64,000 nucleotides of DNA, taken from contig JAZUIV010000058.1 in NCBI GenBank assembly GCA_045642485.1, positions 1-64,000 on the forward strand, read 5' to 3'. Of this stretch, positions 1 to 8,483 are shown one piece after another (within the stretch, counting starts at the first letter, position 1; every line of letters starts with the position of its first letter). The stretch is from Cacconaster sp045642485. Lineage in GTDB: Bacteria; Bacteroidota; Bacteroidia; Bacteroidales; UBA932. Position numbers and translations under genes: made by a program. The notes below the pieces were generated by a model. It searched no databases, had not been told where the DNA came from, and saw nothing but the letters and a program-made list of their open reading frames with translations.

Positions 1-14
1 ATTACTCTCATTTC

Positions 15-131
15 TTATGCATCTTTTTCGCGTCTTTGCACTTTCAATTCGGTCACATACCAACCGGTATGCTCCCTCATTTCAAGCACAAATCCATCAA
101 AAAATCTGTTATTATAAATTTCGGCAATCAA
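15..131 (-). other. Candidate short divergent reading frame (weak)
   Basis: On the minus strand a frame of 38 codons runs from a TTG at 131 to a TAA at 15, with an internal ATG at 80. Its translation is mixed and basic, ending LKVQRREKDA, and does not look obviously random, but I recognise no family. A possible minus-strand -7 box (TATTTTTG, reading 156 to 149) lies just upstream and is the mirror image of the box used by the TPR gene. There is no ATG at the beginning and no homology evidence, so this could equally be non-coding spacer. Confidence 0.2.
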
Positions 132-157
132 ATTTAAACAGTTTCTTACAAAAATAG

Positions 158-165
158 TATTTTTG
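158..165 (+). promoter_or_regulatory. -7 promoter box TATTTTTG for the TPR gene
   Basis: TATTTTTG fits the Bacteroidota consensus TAnnTTTG and ends 6 nt before the ATG at 171. Transcription would then begin within a few bases of the start codon. No convincing TTTG -33 element is visible about 20 nt upstream. With the base before it, the box forms a palindrome, CAAAAATA-G-TATTTTTG (149-165), so the same DNA also carries a box facing the other way. Confidence 0.6.
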
Positions 166-170
166 CACGG

Positions 171-2174
171 ATGTTCAAAAAACTGCTGTCACTGATTATC
201 GCAATCGCCGCAACTTTCACTGCAGCGGCGCAATATGACCTCGACCATTTCTACTTCCGGGGCCGGCAGGCGCTGATTGACGGGCAGTACTCTCTTGCCA
301 TCGAAAACTTCAACATCCTTTCCAGACTGGATTCCACCAATTTCGAATCCTACTTTTTCCGCGGCATCGCCAAATACAATCTCGGGGATTTCACCGGGGC
401 GCAGAAGGATTTTGACCGCACGCTCCATTTCAACCCCATCTATACCCTCGCATACCACTACCGCGCTATCACCTTGAGCCGTACCGGAAAATATGACGAG
501 GCCCTCAAGGACCTTGCGGAAGCCGTTGACCTCCGCCCCAACTACACGGGGCTCTACTTCAGCCGGGGGGTCACCTATTTCCTCTCACAGCAGTTTGACA
601 AGGCCATAAAGGATTTCAATATGTTCATCCGCAAGGAGCCGGACGAGCCTGATGCATACCTCAACCGCGGCGCCTGCTATCTCTATGTAGGAGACACCAC
701 CAAGGCCCTGTCGGACTACAACAAGGCCATCAAGTTGAATCACAGGGAAGGCGAAGGATATGTCCGGCGTTCCCGTGTCTATGCACTTCAGGGCAAATCC
801 GACGAAGCAATCCAAGACCTGAACACGGCAATCACTCTCGACTCGACCAACACCTACGCCCTTTTCAACAGAGCCCTGCTTCTGTATGACAAGAAAGAGA
901 TTCACGGAGCGCTCTCAGACCTGGACAAAATTCTCAATGAGGAGCCGGGCAACGCCCTCACCCTCTACAACAGGGCTTTGATATACACTCAGACAGGCAA
1001 TTACGACGCGGCTCTCGACGATTATGACAGGGTGCTGAATATCAATCCCAACAACGTCCTTGCATATTACAACAGAGCGGCGGTCTTTATGGAGATGGGG
1101 CGCTACCGCAATGCGATGGATGACTACTCCCAGGCCATCAATCTCTACCCGGACTTCGCCAACGCCTATCTTAACCGCTCCTACGCCAAGAATATGCTGG
1201 GCCAGTTCAACTCTTCCAAGCAGGATTACGAGATAGCCCAGGCGAAAATACGTGAATATCAGTCAAAAACAGCCGATTCCACAGGGCACGCCGCCTTTGC
1301 CGACACCACTAAACGCTACAACCATCTTCTGGCTCTTGACGCCGATTTCGCAAAAAAGGATTTCGAGAACGAACTTCTCCAGTACCGTGACGTGGACATC
1401 CGCCTCAAACCGCTCTACAAATTCGTGGAAGCGGATTCGACAATGGCTTCGGCCCCCATATATGAGAAGAAATTCAATGACGGCAAGCTTGAGAGATTCA
1501 TAGCAGCCAGCCCTCTTGCCATCAAATTCGCTTCATCAAAGCCGGGAATCTCCACAAACCCTGATGCAACCAGGCGGAAAGCCGCCGTGGAAAAGGAACT
1601 CAAGGGCAACAGGAGTTCGGGCAATCTGTTCGCCAAAGCCATTCTGGAGGCCTCCGGCAAACAGTTCAACACAGCTCTGGTATGCTATGACGAGGCTATC
1701 GGAAAAGAGCCCGACAACCTCTTCTTCTACATAAACCGAGGCGCCCTGCAGGCTGAGATGATAGATTTCATCGCCTCCATCGAAAACAACGTCAGGGTGC
1801 TCACTCTCGACAATGACAAGACCATCAAGACGCGTGTGCAGGATCGCAGTACCCGGACCTCATATGACTACACTTCATCGATAATGGATATGCAGAAGGC
1901 GGTGGCCCTCGACCCCGGTTTCCCCTACTCCTACTACAACCTGGGGAACCTGTACTGTATGTCGGACGACCTTCCGGAAGCCATCGTCCAATATACCAAG
2001 GCCATAGAGATCAACCCCTATATCGGGGAAGCCTTCTATAACCGCGGGCTTGTCCTTATATATCTGAAGGATAACGACAAAGGGTGCATTGACCTGAGCA
2101 CTGCAGGCGAACTCGGCATCGAAGACGCCTACAGCGTAATCAACAAATACTGCAAAAAAGAGGAGAATCTGTAA
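171..2174 (+). CDS. Secreted tetratricopeptide-repeat protein
   Basis: A 667-residue protein with a signal peptide (about residues 1-20, ending AAAQ) and about ten consecutive TPR units in residues 27-362. Each has the usual pattern of small and aromatic residues, with repeated NRA/NRG and YDxAL motifs. A linker without repeats follows (about 365-480), then two or three more TPRs near 490-640. TPR arrays are protein-interaction scaffolds; this one should act in the periplasm or at the outer membrane. The substrate cannot be read from the sequence. The stop codon shares one base with the ATG of the downstream permease (TAATG), so the two are probably translationally coupled. The start at 171 sits directly after a promoter box. 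Confidence 0.85.
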   Translation: MFKKLLSLIIAIAATFTAAAQYDLDHFYFRGRQALIDGQYSLAIENFNILSRLDSTNFESYFFRGIAKYNLGDFTGAQKDFDRTLHFNPIYTLAYHYRAITLSRTGKYDEALKDLAEAVDLRPNYTGLYFSRGVTYFLSQQFDKAIKDFNMFIRKEPDEPDAYLNRGACYLYVGDTTKALSDYNKAIKLNHREGEGYVRRSRVYALQGKSDEAIQDLNTAITLDSTNTYALFNRALLLYDKKEIHGALSDLDKILNEEPGNALTLYNRALIYTQTGNYDAALDDYDRVLNINPNNVLAYYNRAAVFMEMGRYRNAMDDYSQAINLYPDFANAYLNRSYAKNMLGQFNSSKQDYEIAQAKIREYQSKTADSTGHAAFADTTKRYNHLLALDADFAKKDFENELLQYRDVDIRLKPLYKFVEADSTMASAPIYEKKFNDGKLERFIAASPLAIKFASSKPGISTNPDATRRKAAVEKELKGNRSSGNLFAKAILEASGKQFNTALVCYDEAIGKEPDNLFFYINRGALQAEMIDFIASIENNVRVLTLDNDKTIKTRVQDRSTRTSYDYTSSIMDMQKAVALDPGFPYSYYNLGNLYCMSDDLPEAIVQYTKAIEINPYIGEAFYNRGLVLIYLKDNDKGCIDLSTAGELGIEDAYSVINKYCKKEENL

Positions 2175-3073
2175 TGGAATGGCTGACACTTGCAATCTGT
2201 TCCGCTCTGCTTCTTGGAGTTTACGACGTTGCGAAAAAGCAGGCTTCGCGGAATAACGGAGTACTTGACATCCTGCTTCTTGCCACCGGCATCACCACTC
2301 TGTTCTTCACTCCGTTCATCCTTTCGTCCATATTCGGGTGGAATCTCGCGGAAGGGACACGGTTCGAAATCGAACGGGGCACGGCAAAGGACCACCTGCT
2401 CCTGGCTGGGAAAGCCGTAATCGTATCCGTCTCCTGGATTACGGGGCTTCTGGGCCTGAAGCACCTCCCCATCACCACTGCAAGCACAATGAAAGCCACC
2501 CGCCCGGTTTTCATCCTGCTGGTTTCGCTGCTGGTTTTCGGCGAAAGGCTGAACCCGTGGCAATGGACCGGTATAATCGTTTCGATTGCAGCCCTTTATA
2601 TGCTCAGCCGGTCAAGCCGGAAGGAAGGCATCGCCTTCACCCGCAACAAATGGGTCTTCTGTATGTTTGCCGCCATCCTTTCCGGAGTAGCCAGCGCAAT
2701 GCTCGACAAGCACATAATGACCTGGATGAGCCCGATGTTCGCCCAAAGTTGGACAAATCTCTACATCACAGTCATTCTGGCACTGACCATACTTGTATCC
2801 GACATTATTAACGGAAGCAGGGAGAAATTCCACTGGGACTGGAACATCCTGCTGATTGCCGTATTCATCACAGTATCAGACTATCTCTACTTCTTTGCGT
2901 TAAGTTGCGAAGGGTCGATGCTCTCAGTGGTGTCGATGTTGCGGCGCAGTTCGGTCGTGGTGACCTTCCTCATCGGAGCCTGGCTGTTCAAGGAGAACCG
3001 CCTGAAGGAGAAAGCGGCCGCCCTGGCCATTCTCCTTGCCGGAATCACGATACTCTATTTCGGAAGTCATTGA
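2174..3073 (+). CDS. DMT-superfamily (EamA-like) permease
   Basis: A 299-residue integral membrane protein of the drug/metabolite transporter type. It has about ten hydrophobic segments in two halves, each ending with the family's characteristic helix pair; the first half includes ITTASTMKATRPVF and FGERLNPWQW, the second SMLRRSSVVVTF and FKENRLKEK. Members export or import small metabolites, and the substrate is unknown here. The start overlaps the stop of the TPR gene by one base, implying a two-gene operon. The 3' end faces the mscS-like gene with 20 bases between; I see no strong terminator hairpin there. Confidence 0.85.
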   Translation: MEWLTLAICSALLLGVYDVAKKQASRNNGVLDILLLATGITTLFFTPFILSSIFGWNLAEGTRFEIERGTAKDHLLLAGKAVIVSVSWITGLLGLKHLPITTASTMKATRPVFILLVSLLVFGERLNPWQWTGIIVSIAALYMLSRSSRKEGIAFTRNKWVFCMFAAILSGVASAMLDKHIMTWMSPMFAQSWTNLYITVILALTILVSDIINGSREKFHWDWNILLIAVFITVSDYLYFFALSCEGSMLSVVSMLRRSSVVVTFLIGAWLFKENRLKEKAAALAILLAGITILYFGSH

Positions 3074-3093
3074 CGGAACTACGGCAGTATGCC

Positions 3094-5712
3094 CTATCGG
3101 ATATGCACATCCCTCTGAGGGAATGGTATCTCGACGTTGTGCTCTCCCAGGGCATTGTAAATCAATTCATTCGCCCCGGAAACAAAGGAGAATCTCTCTT
3201 CCACCAGAACATATGCCTTGACGGCCAGATTGACGCTGCTCTCTCCGAAACCCTCGAAAGTGACTGCAATCCCCTTTTTGGGATCAATGGTGGAGCGTCC
3301 GTACTTGTCCTCCTTTGCCATACTCTTCACCGCCTCCAAAACAATATCCCGCACACTCTGAATGTCGGAGCCATAGCCTACCCCGACAATAATCTTGACA
3401 AGTTCGTAGGCATTGTTCTTGGTCAGATTCTTGAAGTTTTTGTTGAAAAGGGCGCTGTTGGTGAAAGACATTATCGCCTCATCTCCAGTCAGTATCTGAG
3501 TGCTCTGATAGGAGATGCTTTCAACCTTCCCGCGGATGCCGTCACACTCTATGTAATCCCCCACCCTCGCGCGGCCTGACATCAACTGTATGCCGTAGAT
3601 GAAATTGTTCAGCACATCCTTCAGGGCCAGACCGATACCTGTCGCAAGTCCGGCGGCCACAATGGAGATGGCACCCATAGGGATTCTGAGCATCAGGATG
3701 GCCATTATGATATATCCACCCCATATCAGTATGGAGATTATGTTGTTTGCCAGGGTGAGATTCACTTCGTTCGCACGCACGAACTTCCTCCCTTCAGCAT
3801 CCATAAGTTTCCTGTATCTGTAGAGTTTGTAGAGTGCTTTTATGGTATCGTTGAAATACCGGAAGACATAGAACAGAGAGCAGACCAGCACAAGTTTGAA
3901 GATTGACAGCCGGAGAATCTCGGAGCCGGATGCGCTGTCCAGGCTGAGGAACGGCTTGTGGAAAATCGTATTGAATGCAGACGAGAGATTGAATACATCC
4001 GCGGCCATATATATGCAGTACGGCACGGAAATGATTGCCAGAATGGGAAGGGCCACATTCCTGATGAAATTGAAGAGCCAGAGGACCTCTATGTAAGACC
4101 CGCGGTTACCCTTGTCAATCACTATGTTAGACCTGCCGTACCTTTCCATTTCCCTAAGGACTTTCGTGTCATTGTAGAGTTGCAACAGGGTATATATCGC
4201 AATCACGCTCTGGACTGCCGCAAGTTGGAACAGCCACCATATCAGCACCTGGACTCCCATAAAGACATAGCCGGCCCAGGCCATCACGGTGGCGACAAAG
4301 AAGATGCCCATAGTGATGCAGTTGCAGACATAGTCACTTCTGCGAAGACGGCTTCTCCGCTTGCGGCATATTATGAATTGCCAGACGGAACATATCAGCA
4401 ATACCGGAGGGAGTATCAGACTCAGAATCATATCCGGAAGGAAAATGATTCGGAAGGTGATGACCAGCAATCCCACGACTGCAATCGGAATATAAGATTT
4501 CAATCCCTGGCCGATATGCTCCCCGTCAAGCCTTGCAAGAAGCGAGAACACTATTGCCGCAAGCAGCCAGGAGTATATCAGGACCAGTCGCGAGGCTATC
4601 CTCAGGAAAGAGATGTCAGTCAGCAGTGCGACCACATAAAAGGTCGTCAGGAAAATCGCAACGGCGAGGAAGAGAATCACTGCAGGCTTCCTGTCATTCA
4701 TCCATTTCCCGAATCCGGTCTTCATCCTTCTGGACAGCAGAACATAAACGAGCCGGCTCAAGCCTGTCGCCAACAGCAGGTGCAGGATGATGAAAAATAT
4801 GAATCCACCGACAACAGGTCCTCTCCATTCGCTTTGATGAAGCCCGGCATAATCGGACTCATCTCCCCTTCCGTATTTCGACCTGGCCTCATTGACAGCC
4901 TCATCCAGATAACTGCCGAAATACTTCAGGATGGAAAAATAATTTCTCTGTCCATCGTTGAATATGCCCGTCTGAACATTCCTGTAACTTTGGAGAGCGT
5001 AATCAAAACTCTCTTTCAGACGGTTGTTGGTCGATTCGTAGTACTCTGAATCGCGGGTAAGATCATTCTTCTGATCAACGCATATTTTCAGCAGATTGAT
5101 GGCATAAAAAACACAGGTGTCCCTGGCAATGCATCCTGCTGAATCGAGCAGGAACGGTTGTTTCCGGTCACTTCTTTCCTGACTTCGCTTTCTGAATTCA
5201 CGGAAAGCCGGCCGATCCCTGCCTGCCTCAGGCCTGCCTCCAAGCACAAGGCTGTCCGTAGCCGCCTTCAGACTGTCGGGGACCTCCTCAATTTCCTCCA
5301 GCATCGGAGGGATTCTGCGCAAAGCTTCAAGGAGTCTTTCATATTTGTCGATTTCAGAGTTTACACTTTCAAGGAGTTTGTCGTACGGCATCCTCTCCTT
5401 GTTATATTTCTCATACTCCTTGGTCACCTCGTCAAAGGCATATGTCATATCGAAGGTGTAGCCGGGCTTCTGGGAATACAGCATAAGGGAGAGTTCGTTG
5501 CACCGCTTCAACATTTCCGTCATCTGATGACGCTGATTTCTCCTCACCATATCAGTGAGGGCCTGTACCTTAAGCGCCTTCTCGGTTTCCTGTGCAAGTT
5601 CCGCATGGAGAACCTCGAGAGTGATTGAGATATTTTTTTCGTTGAATACAGCAAAAACCGGCGCGGCTGAAAGCATCAGCATCGCCAATACGGTGAGTAG
5701 TTTAGTCTTCAT
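3094..5712 (-). CDS. Large MscS-family mechanosensitive channel
   Basis: An 872-residue protein with a signal peptide (MKTKLLTVLAMLMLSAAPVFA minus its last residue) starting at the ATG at 5712. An ATG-less extension upstream is less likely. Residues about 20-310 are a mostly helical, charged periplasmic region. Several transmembrane helices follow (about 310-640). The conserved MscS pore and beta domain begins near residue 660 with the glycine/alanine-rich helix AAGLATGIGLALKDVLNNF, followed by RVGDYIECDGIRGKVESI. MscS channels open on membrane tension and release solutes during osmotic downshock. Large members with periplasmic extensions resemble the MscK/MscM class. It lies 46 nt downstream of the M23/LysM gene on the same strand. 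Confidence 0.88.
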   Translation of the reverse strand: MKTKLLTVLAMLMLSAAPVFAVFNEKNISITLEVLHAELAQETEKALKVQALTDMVRRNQRHQMTEMLKRCNELSLMLYSQKPGYTFDMTYAFDEVTKEYEKYNKERMPYDKLLESVNSEIDKYERLLEALRRIPPMLEEIEEVPDSLKAATDSLVLGGRPEAGRDRPAFREFRKRSQERSDRKQPFLLDSAGCIARDTCVFYAINLLKICVDQKNDLTRDSEYYESTNNRLKESFDYALQSYRNVQTGIFNDGQRNYFSILKYFGSYLDEAVNEARSKYGRGDESDYAGLHQSEWRGPVVGGFIFFIILHLLLATGLSRLVYVLLSRRMKTGFGKWMNDRKPAVILFLAVAIFLTTFYVVALLTDISFLRIASRLVLIYSWLLAAIVFSLLARLDGEHIGQGLKSYIPIAVVGLLVITFRIIFLPDMILSLILPPVLLICSVWQFIICRKRRSRLRRSDYVCNCITMGIFFVATVMAWAGYVFMGVQVLIWWLFQLAAVQSVIAIYTLLQLYNDTKVLREMERYGRSNIVIDKGNRGSYIEVLWLFNFIRNVALPILAIISVPYCIYMAADVFNLSSAFNTIFHKPFLSLDSASGSEILRLSIFKLVLVCSLFYVFRYFNDTIKALYKLYRYRKLMDAEGRKFVRANEVNLTLANNIISILIWGGYIIMAILMLRIPMGAISIVAAGLATGIGLALKDVLNNFIYGIQLMSGRARVGDYIECDGIRGKVESISYQSTQILTGDEAIMSFTNSALFNKNFKNLTKNNAYELVKIIVGVGYGSDIQSVRDIVLEAVKSMAKEDKYGRSTIDPKKGIAVTFEGFGESSVNLAVKAYVLVEERFSFVSGANELIYNALGEHNVEIPFPQRDVHIR

Positions 5713-5758
5713 CCTGAAAAAAAACTGTTGCGGCAAGATTGTTTCAAACCCGACTTGA

Positions 5759-6718
5759 TCAACGGACGACGAGGCGTTCCCCTATGCGTAGAGTCTTGTT
5801 TGATTTGATTTTATTCAACTTGCAGATATTACTGACAGTAGTGTGATTCTTTTTGGCGATGCTCCCGAGGGTATCTCCCTTACGGACAGTGTAGATGATT
5901 CTGCCTGAAGCCGCCTTGCTCTCTTCATCGGTCTGCCCGTAGTGCGAGTAGATGCTGAAGTAGTGCTTTTTCAGCGTTATCACGGAGTCCCTGACACGCC
6001 CTGTCTCGAAATCGACGACACGGGCAGGATCGAAGGCGTGGCCCATATATCTGGTCTCGAAATGCAGATGGGGTCCGGTGCTCCTGCCGGTGCTGCCTCC
6101 CAGACCGATAATCTCTCCGGCCTTGACCACTTCATTCTCACCGACAAGAATCCTGGAGAGGTGACCGTAATATGTTTCCAGTCCGTTGGGATGGCGTACA
6201 ATGACAAGATTGCCGTATCCGCCTGTCTGGCGTACGCCGCCGATGTAACGGACAATGCCGTTGAATGCGGCGCGAACCGTATCGCCGGTATGGAGAGGCA
6301 CGTCAATGCCCTTGTGTTCGCGTGTTCTGCGGAATTTGTATTCGGATCGCACCTTGCCCATAATCGGAGCACAGAAAGGATTGAGTGAATCCACGAGCCT
6401 CAGGTCAATCTCGTCCGGGAGTTCCTGTACATTATGCCCCTTGAAGGCGTGAATCACGTCATTGGTCCACCCGTCATAAAAACCTGCCGTATCAATTACA
6501 GGCCTGCCCAATTCGATATATTCCCAGGTATGGTTCTCAAAGAGGACGATCTTGATAAACTTGTCGTCAGTGTCAAGAGTATCCAGAGGTTGGGACACCA
6601 ATTCGGGCAGTTCCGCCTCGATCTCCAGTACGCCTGTGGTGTCCGATACGTTTTCCGGAGTTTGTGAATATACCAGTATGGGGAGCAGCAGTGCCGCAAG
6701 CAGCGAAAACAGTTTCAT
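5759..6718 (-). CDS. M23-family murein peptidase with C-terminal LysM
   Basis: A 319-residue exported protein with a signal peptide of about 18 residues. The central M23 (LytM/lysostaphin-type) domain, about residues 120-235, keeps all motifs: HKGID with the first zinc ligands, YYGHLS, and GPHLHFE with the HxH pair. A single LysM peptidoglycan-binding module (YTVRKGDTLGSIAKKN) occupies the last 45 residues. It should be a zinc endopeptidase that cuts peptide cross-links in peptidoglycan. It sits between the glycosidase lipoprotein and the MscS gene in a same-strand run with gaps under 50 nt, so it is probably co-transcribed with them. Confidence 0.88.
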   Translation of the reverse strand: MKLFSLLAALLLPILVYSQTPENVSDTTGVLEIEAELPELVSQPLDTLDTDDKFIKIVLFENHTWEYIELGRPVIDTAGFYDGWTNDVIHAFKGHNVQELPDEIDLRLVDSLNPFCAPIMGKVRSEYKFRRTREHKGIDVPLHTGDTVRAAFNGIVRYIGGVRQTGGYGNLVIVRHPNGLETYYGHLSRILVGENEVVKAGEIIGLGGSTGRSTGPHLHFETRYMGHAFDPARVVDFETGRVRDSVITLKKHYFSIYSHYGQTDEESKAASGRIIYTVRKGDTLGSIAKKNHTTVSNICKLNKIKSNKTLRIGERLVVR

Positions 6719-6746
6719 CAGTCAGTTATATTTTGTTAATATGAGG

Positions 6747-8255
6747 TTATTCCTTCGCTATCAGGACCATCTGCCCAGGTGCAAGGGTAAGGGTAACCTT
6801 GCGTCCCCTGATCTTGAAATCGGTAAACTCGGTCCTTCCATCCTGCGTGACGGTCCAGGCTCTTGCGTCGCGGGGAAGAGTCACGCCCGCCGGCAAGGTC
6901 CAGGTCTTTGAGGTGTAGCCATTCTCGGAGAAAGCGACAATGTTCTCATTGCCGAGCCAGACAGCGGGGAGGAAGACATCGCTTTCGGAAGCCAGGATGA
7001 TACCGTCCTTCGCGACGGACATCATATCTTCTTCATTTTCATACTTCGTCCTCACGCCATCCTCGAACACCCCGATACAGTTGTCTTTCTCATCCCTTAT
7101 CAAGGCCTTGCGACCGAACGTGTTCAGATACTGGCATATAAGATTCTTCTGGCAGAATCCCTTCTTGAACTCGGCAAATCCGGCTTCGGTGGATTCGGCA
7201 TTCTTGAAGGTCTGCTCTCCATTGATGTTGTTTCCGAATGCACGGACGCCGCAGTTCACGCCGTTGGCCTGCGTCGCGGTCAATGAGAGACTCATCTCCT
7301 CCGAACCGAAATGATAGTACATAGGGAAATAGCCTTCGGAAATGTCGCCGATAGCCATATTCCATACGCCTTCCGTCGTGACGTCAATCCTTTTGGCATC
7401 AAAATATTTCACGATATTGGCCCGTGCCTCCATATCCTGCTCGGCTGTGTAACCGTGCCAGGGGCTGACGGGGGAAACAAATCCGACCTGATATTCGCCG
7501 TCCTTGTTGATGAACGGAACGGGAGCAGTCTGGTGGAAAGCATCGATGTGGATTGTACCTGCCTCCGCAATTGGAAGAAGACTGCAAAGTTTGTCAATTC
7601 TCTCCTGAGCAAGCCCCTTCTCCCATTCTGCAGGATAACATACCTTGTAGCCCCACTCCGAATTCATCAGGGAACCGTCTTTCCTTCTGGCAAGTACGTC
7701 CGCTTTCCTGTACTTCTCGAACAGAGGGCTGTCATCGAAAGCATCGAACATATTGATATGAAGACTGACTGTCGTGTTGTATTCCTTCGCCGCCTCCATC
7801 AGCCAGCGGATGCTCTGCAGGGCATCTTCATCCTCCGGACGCTTGACGGACTCATTCCCTTCGAAGAAGGCGGGGTATTTGGAATCGTGGCCGTTGTACT
7901 GCCAGCCTACGAGATAGACCACTTTCGGTATTCCCAGTGTAATCTGATCCATACCCTTGATGAGTTCGTATGCCTGATTGATTGTGAGATAGACTGTTTT
8001 CTCGCCGTTATCGCGAATCTTGCATTTCCCGAGGAAGTCCCCATTGTATTCGGCCTGACACAGAAACAGTTTGGTGATGAGCATCTTGGAATAGTCGTAG
8101 CGGGGAGTGACTTTCCACTCGAAAGGAACCTGCCTGAACAGGAGGGTATCCGTCTTCCCCTGCAATGAGAATACTTCCGGGTCTGTGGTCCCGGAAATGC
8201 GGCCGCAAGACACAGCCAAAACAAACATAGTGATTATCAGAGAGATTCGTTTCAT
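6747..8255 (-). CDS. GH101-like glycosidase lipoprotein (putative endo-alpha-N-acetylgalactosaminidase)
   Basis: A 502-residue lipoprotein with signal peptide and lipobox VLAVSC (Cys17), hence probably surface or periplasm anchored. The core resembles the catalytic barrel of GH101 endo-alpha-GalNAcases: YLVGWQYNGHDSKYP (about 114-128), followed by a helix and VSLHINMFDAF. IHIDAF (Asp238) and VTTEGVW (Glu295) are candidates for nucleophile and acid/base. The last 70 residues look like a beta-sandwich. Known GH101 enzymes remove the Gal-GalNAc disaccharide from mucin O-glycans and usually exceed 1000 residues with several accessory domains; this protein is essentially the core only. The family call is from motif memory. 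GH129 or an unassigned relative is possible. Confidence 0.55.
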   Translation of the reverse strand: MKRISLIITMFVLAVSCGRISGTTDPEVFSLQGKTDTLLFRQVPFEWKVTPRYDYSKMLITKLFLCQAEYNGDFLGKCKIRDNGEKTVYLTINQAYELIKGMDQITLGIPKVVYLVGWQYNGHDSKYPAFFEGNESVKRPEDEDALQSIRWLMEAAKEYNTTVSLHINMFDAFDDSPLFEKYRKADVLARRKDGSLMNSEWGYKVCYPAEWEKGLAQERIDKLCSLLPIAEAGTIHIDAFHQTAPVPFINKDGEYQVGFVSPVSPWHGYTAEQDMEARANIVKYFDAKRIDVTTEGVWNMAIGDISEGYFPMYYHFGSEEMSLSLTATQANGVNCGVRAFGNNINGEQTFKNAESTEAGFAEFKKGFCQKNLICQYLNTFGRKALIRDEKDNCIGVFEDGVRTKYENEEDMMSVAKDGIILASESDVFLPAVWLGNENIVAFSENGYTSKTWTLPAGVTLPRDARAWTVTQDGRTEFTDFKIRGRKVTLTLAPGQMVLIAKE

Positions 8256-8261
8256 TATTTT

Positions 8262-8378
8262 TCAGAATATATTGAACTTCATAGTGAAATCGTCAAAACA
8301 GGCGGAACCTCCGTCCTTAAGCACGTTGTAACAGAAAAGCGCAAATGTCAGAAAGATAATGGTCCAGTTTGTTTTCAT
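8262..8378 (-). CDS. Candidate 38-residue hydrophobic peptide upstream of the glycosidase
   Basis: An ATG at 8378 opens a 38-codon frame ending in TGA at 8262, six bases before the ATG of the glycosidase. The N-terminus is KTNWTIIFLTFALFCYNVL, which would make one short membrane helix, followed by an acidic and Gly/Cys-containing tail. A well-formed promoter (TTG, 20-nt spacer, TAAATTTG) lies upstream and leaves a leader of about 30 nt before this ATG. Position, spacing and promoter favour translation. It could be a small membrane protein or a leader peptide coupled to the glycosidase. No family is recognised. Confidence 0.45.
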   Translation of the reverse strand: MKTNWTIIFLTFALFCYNVLKDGGSACFDDFTMKFNIF

Positions 8379-8412
8379 TGTGTGGGTAATAGGAAAAAAA
8401 ACAATGAATTTT

Positions 8413-8443
8413 CAAATTTATGAAAAAAACTGAGAATTCCCAA
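8413..8443 (-). promoter_or_regulatory. Promoter for the small peptide / glycosidase / M23 / mscS run
   Basis: Read on the minus strand: TTG at 8443-8441, a 20-nt spacer, then TAAATTTG at 8420-8413. This matches the Bacteroidota -33/-7 arrangement. It is the only such site found between the SirB1-like gene and the glycosidase. Confidence 0.6.
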
Positions 8444-8483
8444 CATCCTGTTCGCGGGGTACGGCTGTCTCCCCCGTCAACCG

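Noticed and set aside
3958..5049. A 363-codon plus-strand frame inside the mscS-like gene
   Set aside because: Antisense shadow of a gene with an intact MscS domain; the composition is unusually rich in His, Gln and Arg and there is no promoter.
8454..8483. Possible terminator after the SirB1-like gene on the minus strand
   Set aside because: CGGTTG and CAGCCG can pair weakly, but there is a wobble, a long loop and no T tract.
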